Shown piece after piece: positions 10,262 to 21,293 of a stretch of 64,000 nucleotides of DNA (positions are counted from its first letter, which is position 1; every line of letters begins with the position of its first letter). The DNA lies in NCBI RefSeq assembly GCF_015706575.1, contig NW_024037072.1:17919162-17983161 (forward strand), given 5' to 3'. The notes beneath the pieces are model-generated. The model did no database searches. It was not told where the DNA came from and saw only the letters and a program-made list of their open reading frames with translations. The translations under genes and the position numbers were made by a program. The stretch is from Patiria miniata. Lineage: Eukaryota > Echinodermata > Asteroidea > Valvatida > Asterinidae.

Positions 10262-13200
10262 TTACAGCCAGGTATTTTGGTCTTGGCTGTTGACCAACAC
10301 TTCCACATTTTGAGCTTGAGGGCACGGCCGATGGTTGTCGATCCCGACGACTTGTTTTTGCTTGTGTGTGTCAGCAAGTGAAGTGACGCGGCTTTGGTCG
10401 TAACTAGGCCCCGACGATGTGCCCGTGTGGTCCGGTCGGCCTTTGCGACAACACACGCTCGACGGAAGGTGCCTCTTGAAGCCGGTCCCCGCAAACGGGT
10501 ACACAAACGGATTGAGCATGCTGTTCAGGTATATCATAAGCTTAGCGGTGGCCGCGCCGATCCGGTAACTATCTGACCAGAAGTTGATCTGTGGATCCCA
10601 GACGATCAGCAGGATGAAGAGGTGCTCGCCGAACCAGCCCAAGGCGAACATGACCACCACGAGAACGATGATACGGAGCGTGGACTGCATGCGACGCCGC
10701 CGTAAATCGCGCTCCGAGCCCCCGACGGAAGCTGTGAGACTCGGCTGCTTTCTGAGGTGCAGCCAAATCAGAATGTAGCACATCGTGGCGACAGCGAGGG
10801 GAAGGACATACAGGACAACCACGGTGTAGGTGAAGAACACTTTTGGGCCGTACTTCCAGGGGAAGATGATGGAGCAGGTTACACCGAAGGAATTGACGGA
10901 GAAGATAGCCACTGGTAAATGGAGAGCAAATGAGACTACGACAGGGCAAGAAGGGAGGAGATAACCGCAATTAGTCGCTATATATACAATGTACTGTAGT
11001 ACAGACAAAAGTGACACTGAGATAACAATGCAATGACTGAGATAGCTTGCTGAACGCATAAACATAAACGTTTCGATGTCAACCCAAAAAGACGGATTCA
11101 GGGAAGGGGTGCTGTTTGTTTTCTCGGGACCAGCGGGACGCGCAATTTATTTTTCCATGGGGGGGGGGGGGGGGCTACAACATAATCGGTACCATGTATA
11201 GAATTATGCCAGAGGGATCTATACATGCAATATTGTAATGTTTAAAAACTACCACCTCGTTCGAGTCACTGCTGTAGTTTCATGGATACTACATTTGATT
11301 ACGATTCCGATCGTGTGGGTTCGATTCCTATTCATTCTTTGTTTATTTCTTCTTCTTACTTCTTTTTTTTTGCTCTTAAACATGTTTGTAAGTCATTTGG
11401 AACTTTTTTTTTAATTTGTGATTTGGAGGAATTTTTTCCAGGGAAAATAAAGTTTTAGAACCTGCATGAGACTCAAAGTGCTTCGCCCGGCCGTAGCGAA
11501 TTAGTGGTATGGAAAAAAAGCGGGCCGCATCGTGCCATAATCAAGTTTAGTGAGTAGGGCCTACATTCCATGTACTGCACACGTGTCATTCTCAAGCTAT
11601 TCAAAGTCACTGGCTGGATAATTCCTAGCACGTGATCACTGAATAGTCGAGGCCCCCTTCAATTCAACGGAAAAACCATTGCATACGTTATTGTATAAAG
11701 CAATTGCCCTGTTACGGATTATCTGAACAATATCTAGCACAATACTTTCACCATTGAAGGGGGCCATCGTGACATTGATCTGAGCGTGTCCAAATTTGTG
11801 AGTTTCCCGGCCAGCCAAATTCCTCACATTGGCATTCATACGCGCGCGTTGGTACTAAAGTGATTTTACCAATCGAATTACTCCGATGGTTTTTGTTTTT
11901 TATCAAATTCAGGACCACGATTCGGTTTTTAGGTACACAAAATCTTGTGGCAACACTTTCAAATGCAGATCCGTGATCCCTTTTTTCAAGAGTGCATGGA
12001 ATTGAGTGCGATTTTTGGCAATAAAATGGGAATTCAACGCTACATGACATAATTATGAAGAGAGATCATTATGCACAGAACTAAAGATTGCACACACGTA
12101 TTCGCTATGGTTGAATTTTACTTTTATGCATGCATTTACGTTTTTCTAAATCCTATCCTGGTTAAACGTTTATTGTATACTCACTAATCCATATGGCCAG
12201 AATGGATACCAGCATCAATCTCATTCGCCTCTTCTTGTCCAATGCGCTCAGAGGATGAGCTACCACCCGATACCGGTCAAATGACATTAGGGCCAGGGTC
12301 AGACACGTCACTTGGGCCACAACCTTCAAACAGCAGTAATAAAAAAGGCTCATGCATGACGGAGTCAAACTTGAGCTAGCTGCTTCTCTGGCGACCAAAA
12401 AGATAAACCACGGTCATGGCCGTCTCAAGAGGGGAGGGGAAAAAACGGGGAAAATTAAATTACAAAGATGACAAGAGGTGCGAATTCATTTAGCCAGCAC
12501 CTCACAACTGCAACCACTAGTATTTACCTCCCCCGCTTTTAAGCAATCTTACGAACGAAAACAAATTGAATATTGTCCTCTTTGAAGAGCGCCCCTAATT
12601 TATAGTCAGATGGTATCCAGCCCCTCCCCTTTTGTGTTTTTATTTTGCGACGCCCGGCGCGGTTGACTGGAAACGGAAAACAAATTCCTCAGTTACGTTC
12701 CAGCAAGGTAGTCCGTAGATCAGACATTCAGGTGGGACGAATTGACTCTGTTTTTACCCCAGACGCCGCATACAAAAAACAGACGCTAATGTAACGCACA
12801 TGCAGGCACCAGACTATTCCTCATTTGCATACTCTTGCACATGCAAATCCAATCCAATACCAGGGTGAGAGAGAGCAGGTAGTGGTGGGCGCGTACTGCT
12901 TGACACCCTGGGAACGAGGTGTTGGAGACCCATAATAGTAAACAAATAACTCACTTGGTCGTTATTGTCAGTTGAAAAAAAAAAGGATTTCCATTTGTTG
13001 AACGTCACAATGAAAAATTTAGTGACCTCGATAATGCAACCTTGTCCTCCATCTGACACTGGAGACCCATTACAGTGTCAAGGGGCTCAGACAGGTGATG
13101 TATGTGTATAGTGCACAGGTGTACATTACAACGTTTGTTATGAACGAACGAAATAACTAACAGAGAGACATGATGACTTGTTGAGCTGCTCAGCCGCAGC

Positions 13201-16200
13201 TAAAAATGCTGGCGACGCTCATGCCAACGGTTTCTCAGTAACCCGCAACTTTGACACAAGTGTTAATATAATGCCATTAGGCAAATAGGCTATACATGGT
13301 TTGCCTGTCAATCTGTATTTTGTTCATCAGGCCTATATGTGATGATTGAAAAACCACATTCACCGGTTTGTAATTTTTTGCCGTTTGTGCACTTTCACAA
13401 AGCTCATGCAAACCTCAAAAGTGATTGTTTGGGAATCAGTATCTCAACAAAATAACTTAACAAAAATGTATATAGGTCCACTCGAATAGACTTATTCAAA
13501 ACCGGGAGCGTCAGGCTTCCATTAGAACTACATACCCTTTGCAATTGACCAAGGTATGAAATAATTTGGAGGAGAAAATTATGGATCCCATTCGCATTTT
13601 AACGTCATAAACGAGCATAATGTTATGGTTTAAATTCAGCCCCTCGTTTCGAGTTAAGTTTGTCCAATTGAAATGCTTTAGGCCTTAGTAACCTGTTGAA
13701 AGCGGACCCTAATTTTTTACGGGGATCGTTCAACCGCATCGCAAGGCCACGGCCTGTCTTTAAGTATTCACGGTTTCGTTGGCTTTTATCGCCGGGTAAA
13801 ACGGCCGGCAGTCTTGCCATTGGGTTCCATTAAAGAATAATAATTGAAACCGCGGTCATCCAAGGCGATAATCAGTAGGTCATGCATGAGACCTCTGTGC
13901 AAAAAAATGAGGGTATACTTTGCCTATTACTGTTCTGAGGTTATGGCAAGTCGTACAATGATGAATCTTTCATATCTTTCCTTATTGCCAGGTATAGCAA
14001 TGGATATTCACCACTGTTTTGTACTTTGCTTAACACAGGCCTCCATTCTAACTGGATGTCTGCATGCTACGCGTTAATTGCTATGCGCCTTGAAGCTATA
14101 CCAAGCACGATTTGAGACGAAGGGGTACCCCCCCCCCCAATCTCGCTATACCCGATGCAAACCCTAGACTATTGTTACTTAACACATCCCCTAGATATCT
14201 CAAAAGAATTCCTGAGATTCTGGTAACACAATGACCAACACAAAGTAGAGGGGGGGGGGGTTCCTCCGTCTCATATCGCGCTACATTATGCTTGAAGCAA
14301 TTGATCCAAAACATCTCGCCAAAACGTTAATTTCGTATAGAGCCCTTGCACGTGCTCCGTCGCTCGGCTGGGGGCAGTTTTTGTTACTTAAATTCAGGTA
14401 CAGACATTAATCCACTTTCGTCAACTTCCAGTTTAGTCCCTGGTGGACCATTCGGGAGTTTGAACTACAAGGTATACAATGGAAGTACGAAGTGTCTTCT
14501 GAACCGTGTCAAAGTGAAACAAAGAAATGTCAGATGCAGGGGTCCATCTGCAATAGCCTGGGGAAATCAACAGAGTGCACTTGACACAATTGAAAGTACG
14601 GCAATTTTGCAGCCACTGATGTAGGCCCACAATCCTGGCCAAATCTCGCTGGGCCCCCAACCCCGGCCCCCGTTCAATGTTGTCTCTCATTGCGCGGTGT
14701 GTGCTCCATCAGCTGGAGAGAACCAACCTCGTCCCCAGGGTGTCGAGCAGTACACGCCCATCACTACCCGCTCTCTCACCCTGGTATTGGATCATTTGCA
14801 TGTGCAAGATGTTTGAACACGTATGCAAATGAGGAATAGTCTGGTGCCTGCATGTCCGTTACATTAGCGTTTGGTTTTGTATGCGGCGTCTGGGGTAACA
14901 ACAGAGTCAATTCGTCGCAGCGCGAGCGTGGCGTGAGTTACGAAAACACGATTCATTTAATTAAACTGTTACAATCTTATCAAGACAACATGCAGTATCA
15001 TATTTCATATTCATAAATACCTCAGACAGTTTAGCTATTCCTATTGGTTGAGAGCCCGTCACGTGGCCGGTCTTAAACGGATGATAAAGACATGGCTAGC
15101 TGGTCTTAAACACTTTTCCAGTGTCACAATAAAATGTGGACTCCTAAATATCCAGTGCCTCTTACCGTTTCATTGGTTGAACGTTCACAATCCTCACGTA
15201 GGCATGCGCAACACTACAAGCGAGTCAGAATTTTATAGTTCTAAATTCAAAACGCAACGCCCCAGGTGCGTTCTGCGTGACATCGCGCAGAACATGTTAC
15301 GCGCGCGTCAATCTCCATAAAAGGGTTGTTTACATCTTACTCGCCAGCTGAACACTCCATTATTTTGTTAGAGGGATGTTTCAAAAAGCATGAAGTGAAC
15401 TTGTTGAACAAAATCGGGATTTTTTGAACGAATTATTTGATATTTTTTTACGGATAAGGTATTTATGAATGGGAATAAATATGTGCTCGGTCGGTATTTA
15501 TCACTCTGTTTAATACCGCTTAGAGTCTGGGTGCTGATAATTACCCTCGCCTCCGGCTCGGGTAATTATCAGCACCAAGACTCTAAGCGGTATTAAACGA
15601 GTGATAAAAACCTCCGGAGCACACATTTATTCCCTTATCAATATGAACAAATTGGAAAGGAAATGAGTATTTTCGAGAAGGCGTGGACGAATGACCGCGA
15701 AAACACATACTACACGTTGTGAATAACAACACCAAGTACACGATAAAAATCCATTACTAGCCAATTGCGGTATCAGGATACAGAGAGAAAGTTTCCTATT
15801 CAGGGCTTACTATTGGAAACGAGGTAGGAAATAAAGTAAGCGCTGGGGGAGCGGGGGAGTGGGTGACCGTGGCAGGCTCAGGAAGTGTCCCAACCATTTG
15901 TAGCTCGTTTAAAGCCAGAGTCCATCATTATTTTGCAGCTATCCAAAAAATAACTGGCGTATTTTTTGTTGAAAAAACATACTTGGTTGAAAGATAGTAA
16001 AGGGACTAAACTCCCTGTGAAATTATTCTTTCTGGCAAGCTGTCATTTTGAAGAAATCAGCGAAAGAAGGCCTTTCCAACGGTGCGTCTTAAGAAGCACT
16101 GTTGGAAATTTCCGTTAGTAGTTCGGGGTTTTCTTTCAATAGGCGAAGTGCGCGCAAGCGTTGGCACGACGCACACGCGCGCGCGGTTGCTATAATTCGT

Positions 16201-18494
16201 CGGATCGGCTCAATGAGAACGTGTCTCGGGCGCTGAATTCAGGCCCAATTCAAAATATGATTCAGCAACTTTTGATTTGAAATCGAGATCCTAGAGAATG
16301 TTGTTTTTCTCGAAATATACAGCTTAAGCTGAGCTGCAACTTCATCAGGTTAGCTGTTCAGCACCCTTCTTTAGAATTTGAGCACTATTGTTGCTTCAAA
16401 CGAACAAATTGCACAAATTACAAATGATGGACTATACCTTTAATTAGTGAATTCGCCTGGCACAATCGTAAACCGATACTGATACCTGCATAATTAACTA
16501 CCCGCACTTGAAAACAAAAGTGCATGACGCAGGATGGAGGCCAGCTACTTCCATAAGCATGTGCATTGTCAGCCACTCAAGTTTCTCAGTGATGCTATTA
16601 ATCGGTTTCTCTGATTCGATCGAGCACTTGATGTTTTGGAAGAGCACGTACACAACTTATCTGCACTCAGGTTTTGAAATTAAGAAATGTCGGGCTTACA
16701 GAAACAGCACACATTTCAAAATACTCTTTACATCATAAATTATTATACGGCCGGGGTAGTGTTCACTGTCACGGTATATGCATGTAAAATAAAATGATGT
16801 AGTTGAAAACATTGTTTGTCGAACATAGTATTATTTACTGTTAGATTAGATTAGATTAGATTAGATTAGATTAGATTTCTTTATTGTCATGCTCAAAATT
16901 AAATGAAAATCGATTTCCCACTGTACAATTAAAAATATGTATACATACAATAATTAAAAAAAAATTGTTGAGGAGTAGAAGGTACGGGAACATATGCTTT
17001 TTGTGCATTTTCTTTTCTTTTCGTTTGAAGCAACAATATTGCTCAAAATCTTAAGAAGGATGGATAACAACTAACTTCTCTATATTTTGGGGATAACAGA
17101 GAAAAAGATATGCACAATTTTTGGGGTCTTGTAACTCCCGGATTCCTTTGCTAACGCTCGTTCTCTGTGCCTGCGTGCACATTATTTTGTTTTCTAAAAA
17201 CCACATCAATGATTTTTTAGTCGGAATAATTTCACAGGGTTTGTACAGTCCTATCTTCACTTTGAGCTAGATTGTCTCGTTAAATATGTAGATACATTTC
17301 CGGGTAATTGTCCCTATCTGCCTTTAATTAACACATAAAAAGCGGAATTATTATTTTGAAAACCTTGTACAAGGTTTTACGAATAATAATTGGTAGACGA
17401 CGGCACATCATTAGAGGTATTAATAAAAGTCTGTTTGTTTTTTGGGTACCATATTTAAGTATTCATGTTCATTTCCCCCTCCCCGTAGTCAGCCAGTTAC
17501 TCTCCCCAGTAAAGTCATTTCTGTACATTACATCTTTCTCCTGTAACGAGGCCGATGACTACATAAAGGGAACACAACCTCGAACTCAGATTAACCAATC
17601 AATTCCATGTGCGCGTACCAACCCGAAAACCGACTTGCCCATTTTCTCTCTGAGCTGCCAAAAAGAAGCGCCCGCCGCGGCACAGTGAGTGACATTATGG
17701 ACTCATCATGTAACAAACTCAAAAATTATGTTACACAATGTATACATTGTAAGGTTGTGGGAAATAATGTGTGACACAATGTAATAATCAAGGGCGGATC
17801 CAGTACACAATTTTTTTTGGGGGAGGGGCCAAATGAAAGTTTGGTCCCCCAAAAAGTGGGGCACCGATTTTTTTTTATTTTTTTTATTTTAGATGCTCTG
17901 TGGTACTGGTGCGACCTGAGGCGATTATTGATCACTTTAACCAATTGCTTTTGAGGAAAAGATGGTGGTGTATGCAGTGCCTGCCTTTATTGCGACGTCA
18001 CTTTAAAAAAAAAAATAGTGTGGTTTTTTTTTGGGGGGGGGGAGGGAGGGGTGGGTGCATGGCCCCGGTTGCCCCCCCCCCTACATCTGCCCTTGGTAAT
18101 AATGTTAACGGGTTCATTTACTTACATATCTCGTGTACTGGACCGTTGAGCAACCCAGCTTGACCGCTAGGTAGTACCCGAGCATCTCTGCCGAGGATGT
18201 GGAGGCATGCAGCATCAACAGCAACAAGTCCGTCAGCGCCAAGTTGGCGAAGAAGAAGTTGGTGACTCGGTGCATGTCCCGGTGCCGGATGACAATGTAC
18301 AGCACCATGCCGTTGAGCACGAGCCCCAAGCCCGCCACGAAGATGAGTAGGTAGGCGAGAACCGTCTGGTAGGGGAGGAGGGTCTTGAAAAGCCCGTCGT
18401 CTCCATATCCGTCACCGCCTTGGCTTTGTCCCTCTGTCACGTTGAGCGGAGTAATGACAGTTGTACCGAGTGTGGTGTTTTCCATGTCGCCCAT
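10262..18494 (-). CDS. Class A (rhodopsin-like) GPCR, galanin/allatostatin/kisspeptin-receptor-like, 393 aa, 3 exons
   Basis: Exons: 18126-18494, 12185-12323 and 10262-10935, with canonical GT-AG junctions (introns phase 0 and phase 1) that join in frame to a 393-aa protein. ATG at 18494; an upstream in-frame GTG is not a credible start. The N-terminus has N-glycosylation sites N6 and N18. Class A landmarks: N61 in TM1 (LVLNG), D89 in TM2 (LALTDLLLL), C115 at the top of TM3 and C190 in the second extracellular loop (likely disulfide), DRY at 139-141, a basic loop before TM6 (RRRMQSTLR), GWFGEH in TM6 and NPFVY in TM7, then a ~70-residue tail starting with CC. The usual TM6 Pro (6.50) is Gly, while W6.48 and H6.52 remain. 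Overall closest to neuropeptide receptors of the galanin/allatostatin-A/kisspeptin group; the ligand cannot be read from sequence. It presumably signals through G proteins at the plasma membrane. Confidence 0.85.
10936..12184 (-). other. GPCR intron 2
   Basis: Phase 1 intron of 1249 bp interrupting TM4. It contains a 14-nt G run near 11160, an AT-rich stretch and a small TIR element (11649-11766). No gene inside. Confidence 0.7.
11649..11766. mobile_element. Tiny TIR element, copy B
   Basis: The ends gaggcccccttcaa and ttgaagggggcc are inverted repeats, and the interior shares the word aaccattg with copy A at 5688-5788. Probably the same MITE family. It lies inside GPCR intron 2. Confidence 0.5.
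12737..14915. mobile_element. 2.2-kb DNA element with ~185-bp terminal inverted repeats
   Basis: 12737-~12925 is the reverse complement of ~14722-14915 (by eye ~85-90%). Shared landmarks are cgaattgactctgtt at the tips, the phrase for atgcggcgtctggggta, and accctggtattggat. The interior (~1.8 kb) has no transposase-like ORF and carries a nested TIR element at ~14107-14280. It sits in GPCR intron 1. This is consistent with a non-autonomous DNA transposon with long TIRs; an inverted duplication with a spacer is the alternative. No clear target-site duplication. Confidence 0.6.
14107..14280. mobile_element. Nested small TIR element with C/G runs
   Basis: Left end acgatttgagacgaagg followed by a C-run; right end a G-run followed by the reverse complement with a few mismatches. 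About 174 bp, lying inside the 12737-14915 element and therefore inserted later. Family not assigned. Confidence 0.5.
15471..15634. repeat. Long palindrome with ~75-bp arms
   Basis: The left arm from gggaataaat (15471) and right arm ending atttattccc (15634) are nearly perfect reverse complements around the loop ctcgcctccggctcg. It contains no ORF. It shares overall design with the foldback at 1-173 (similar arm length, GC-rich loop containing tcgcct/ggct words). It lies in GPCR intron 1. Confidence 0.8.
15913..16439 (+). mobile_element. TTAA-flanked MITE (527 bp), copy A
   Basis: Bounded by TTAA at 15909-15912 and 16440-16443, with inner inverted termini (agccagagtccatcatt / caaatgatggactatacct). 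About 80% similar by eye to the element at 34677-35191. TTAA target duplications are typical of piggyBac-type transposition. No ORF. Located in GPCR intron 1. Confidence 0.65.
16846..16935 (-). mobile_element. 3' tail of a non-LTR retroelement with (TCTAA)n
   Basis: A (TTAGA)n microsatellite of about 6 units is followed by tttctttattgtcatg. On the minus strand this reads catgacaataaagaaa followed by TCTAA repeats, the kind of 3' end seen on LINE/SINE tails of the L2/CR1 type. Only the terminal ~90 bp are recognisable. Confidence 0.45.
17160..17320 (+). repeat. Interspersed repeat shared with ~8500-8665
   Basis: Second diverged copy of the repeat described at 8500-8665, with the same ordered words (cggaataatttcacaggg, tctcgttaaat, tttccgggtaattg). 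Located in GPCR intron 1. Confidence 0.5.
17789..18095. mobile_element. hAT-like MITE (307 bp) with perfect 8-bp TSD
   Basis: Flanked by gtaataat at 17781-17788 and again at 18096-18103. Terminal inverted repeats begin caagggcggatcc on the left and end tctgcccttg on the right. The interior has long G and C runs. It is related to 36314-36595, with a shared interior including gatggtggtgta and cctttattgcgacgtcac. An 8-bp target duplication is the hAT hallmark. It ends ~30 bp from the splice donor of GPCR exon 1. Confidence 0.85.
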
Positions 18495-20402
18495 TGTCAC
18501 AGACAGCTCATGTGTGTGCGATCATGGCAGCATATTACACATCTCCTATGCAAAAAAACCTACGGCCTACGTCAACCTAGTTCTTTGTCAAGTTGTTTTA
18601 CTGGTCGTGATACTAAGTCATATCGAATTCATTGCCGCGCGCTTCAGTACTTCACCGCACCAATTATAGCGATCAGTGTAATGATAATTATTCCATTGCA
18701 GTTTCAAACAAAACGCAATCGATCAAATTGAACAGCATGCAGGAGCTTCCATTACGTACGTGCGACTATTTATTACCTCCAGTATTACCAGTGCAATAAA
18801 ACAATTTGAGCGGTGTAATATATAGGCTTTCAGCTGCTCGTTTCCGACTCAATTTACGACAGAAATAATGAGTGCATTTTACAGACCTCGATCATCAGCT
18901 CATGTCGACAGTAAAATTATTGTCACTGTGCAGTTACCAGTATGAGGATTTTGACTCATGCCATATACTATACCCGGTCACGAATGTTCATTAGATGATA
19001 AGAGCCTATCGCAATTTAGACTTGAGCCAAGTCGTATTTTTGTCGTTTTCACACGCCTGGAACAATCCTTTCTGCGTGTGTAAAGAGCCTATCGCAATTT
19101 AGACTTGACCCAAGTCGTATTTTTGTCGTTTTCACACGCCTGGAACAGTCCCTTCTGCTTGTTCACGTGTACAATCTACCTTGTCATTATGCCGAACACA
19201 GCAGCCCACAGGAGTGAGCATTATTAGGAAATTTCAAGAAAATTTTCTCGAAAAAGTTCGGCCTGAAGATTTCTATAGTTTGACACTGTAACGACGTATG
19301 TTGTAGCCTGACTATTCAGCTCTCTAGTGATAACACGTTCTTATTCATCTTAGTGCATACTATTTGACATTTAGTCAGTCATGGCTACTTTGGGCTGAGT
19401 CCGTGAATAATCAGAAATAGTTCATCATTGGAATTAGTTATTAAGTGTGGAACGATGCGCATTGCAGATCCCAGATATTTTTCTTCATTTTCTTGGAGTA
19501 AGCTCCTCTTTCTACTTGTTTATCATGTTTAAACAGCTTGTTTGGACAACAGTGTTGGCCCATATTTCTTTAAAACGTTTTTTTTGTGGGTAAATTAGAA
19601 TGACTTTTATTTGACAAGGAGTACCTTGTGTGACAAAAGCAAAATAGCCGCCCTCTTACATTGATGAAAGGATTTGCTAATAATTGAAAAACTACCACTT
19701 TCTTGTCACTCCCAATGAAAACAAGTATCTTGTATGTATCGTTGCGACACATAGTAATGTGCATGAAAACAAGATGAGCTTAATTTCCACTATATGTTTC
19801 CTTTAAAAGTGCACAATCTAAAATTCTATATCGAGAAAACTAACTGCAATTCCGATTTGGGTTTGAAACTACATGTAATGTTCTTTGTCAGGGATGTGTT
19901 TTAGGTAAATAATGGGGATGACGTCGACTCCATCTTAAAAGTGCAAAGTCCACATCTAGAGACCTATAAGACTTGCCGAACAGTTAATTCATGGAACTAC
20001 ATGCATGCTCGTGCATAAAATTAATTTTCTGTATCAAATCAAAACATTACTCATAAAAAATAAACTCAGAAAAAAAATCATAATGCGGAAATGCTGTATG
20101 CATGTTCTGTCCATGGATCGGAACAGACATAAGTCCAGTTACATTTTATTTTCTTGCGCGCGATTTGAGTCGATGCTGGAAAGTTGTTTTTGTTTGTTTG
20201 TTTGCTTATTGTTTTTTCAATAGTGGCGTGCGACCGTGCATGCACTGCGCGGTCCTGCACATACTGCACACTGCCGTTCCAACTTCCAAGACATAAACGC
20301 CAGGAGGGGGCGAAGCCGCGAAAACATATTTATGTCACAAGCTAATTGTGAGTGCGCCCTCAGTAGTTTTATTCGAGAACTCTGTTATTTTTAGGTTTGA
20401 GG
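18495..20402. other. Intergenic between GPCR 5' end and GH3 copy 1
   Basis: The 5' flanks of two divergently transcribed genes meet here. No convincing coding exon. An 83-bp tandem duplication lies at 19001-19166. The part from ~20347 is homologous to sequence upstream of GH3 copy 2. Confidence 0.55.
19001..19166. repeat. Tandem duplication, 83-bp unit x2
   Basis: The unit beginning agagcctatcgcaattta at 19001 repeats at 19084 with only a few differences. It lies ~0.5 kb upstream of the GPCR start codon, so it could affect that promoter; nothing in the sequence shows function. Confidence 0.85.
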
Positions 20403-20910
20403 CAGGGTGACCGTTTTAGCCGATTTTCGGCTAACTTTGACAGATTTTTGGTAAAAAAATGAGTTTGAAAGAAAATTTGACAGGATGGATTTTTTTTGCA
20501 GATTTCTGGCAGAATTATGCAAAAATGGTTATTTGACAGAAAAACATAGCAAATTTGAAAAAAAAGGTACATTTGTGTGAAAAAGCTTTCATCTTTTCAA
20601 ACAAACCCTTGCACAATGGGACAGGTTTGCTGGTCTAGGTGCTGAGGTTCACTGGGAACCGGACTTTGTCAGTGGCGCAACCATGTTTTGCCTGAAATTT
20701 ACACAATTTCAAAATATTTTTATGTGACTATAGATTGTTTATAATGTAATTTGAACCTTAATTAAGGCAAAACTGCAACATCCGCATGTGATTTGAAGTG
20801 GTTATAGTGTATTTCGAGTAATTTGGGGGAATTTGGTAGATTTTTGATAAATCTGACAGACTTTTTAAGTGTATTTAGCAGAATTTGGCTGTGACCTTAC
20901 GGTCACCCTG
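20403..20910. mobile_element. hAT-like MITE (508 bp) in GH3 copy 1 upstream region, perfect 8-bp TSD
   Basis: TSD gtttgagg at 20395-20402 and 20911-20918. Terminal inverted repeats cagggtgaccgt / acggtcaccctg. The interior is AT-rich with repeated gacagat-like words. The homologous position upstream of GH3 copy 2 (~37580) lacks it, so it inserted after the duplication, ~380 bp upstream of the copy 1 start codon. Confidence 0.9.
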
Positions 20911-20918
20911 GTTTGAGG

Positions 20919-21293
20919 AGCTCAGTCACATGACCGCCCTTTGCATGTGACCACGTTCCCTCCATGGTTGGTTTGGTTTGAACAACGAACGACGGGCGCG
21001 GCACAACATCAGTCATGTCAGTCATCGTGTGATGCCGAAACAAATCCCTAAATAACTTGTGATTTGTCTTCTGCCTGATATGTTGCGGCTTCAGGCAAAA
21101 GCGTGAAAACTGACAGGCAGCACTGTGTAAATAATCGACTTTTGTTGAAATATTTTTATTTTTCTTCACCCACTCCGACCATTCACACGGCACGAGTAGT
21201 GCGTGCGTGCGCCACGTACAGCTGTACAGAGACAGAGTGCAAAGACTTCCCAAGTCAACAACGTAGCCTGTTCTAGTGTTCACAATATTCGCA
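20919..21293 (+). promoter_or_regulatory. Conserved 5' flank / 5' UTR of GH3 copy 1
   Basis: This ~375 bp aligns to ~37590-37937 upstream of copy 2, with well conserved blocks such as aaaagcgtgaaaactgacag and taaataatcgacttttgtt. It has no counterpart that I can see upstream of copy 3. It presumably holds the promoter and 5' UTR; no TATA box or start site was assigned. Confidence 0.5.

Noticed and set aside
18233-18731. Overlapping frames at the first GPCR exon
   Set aside because: They are alternate-frame shadows of the TM1-TM3 exon and its 5' flank.
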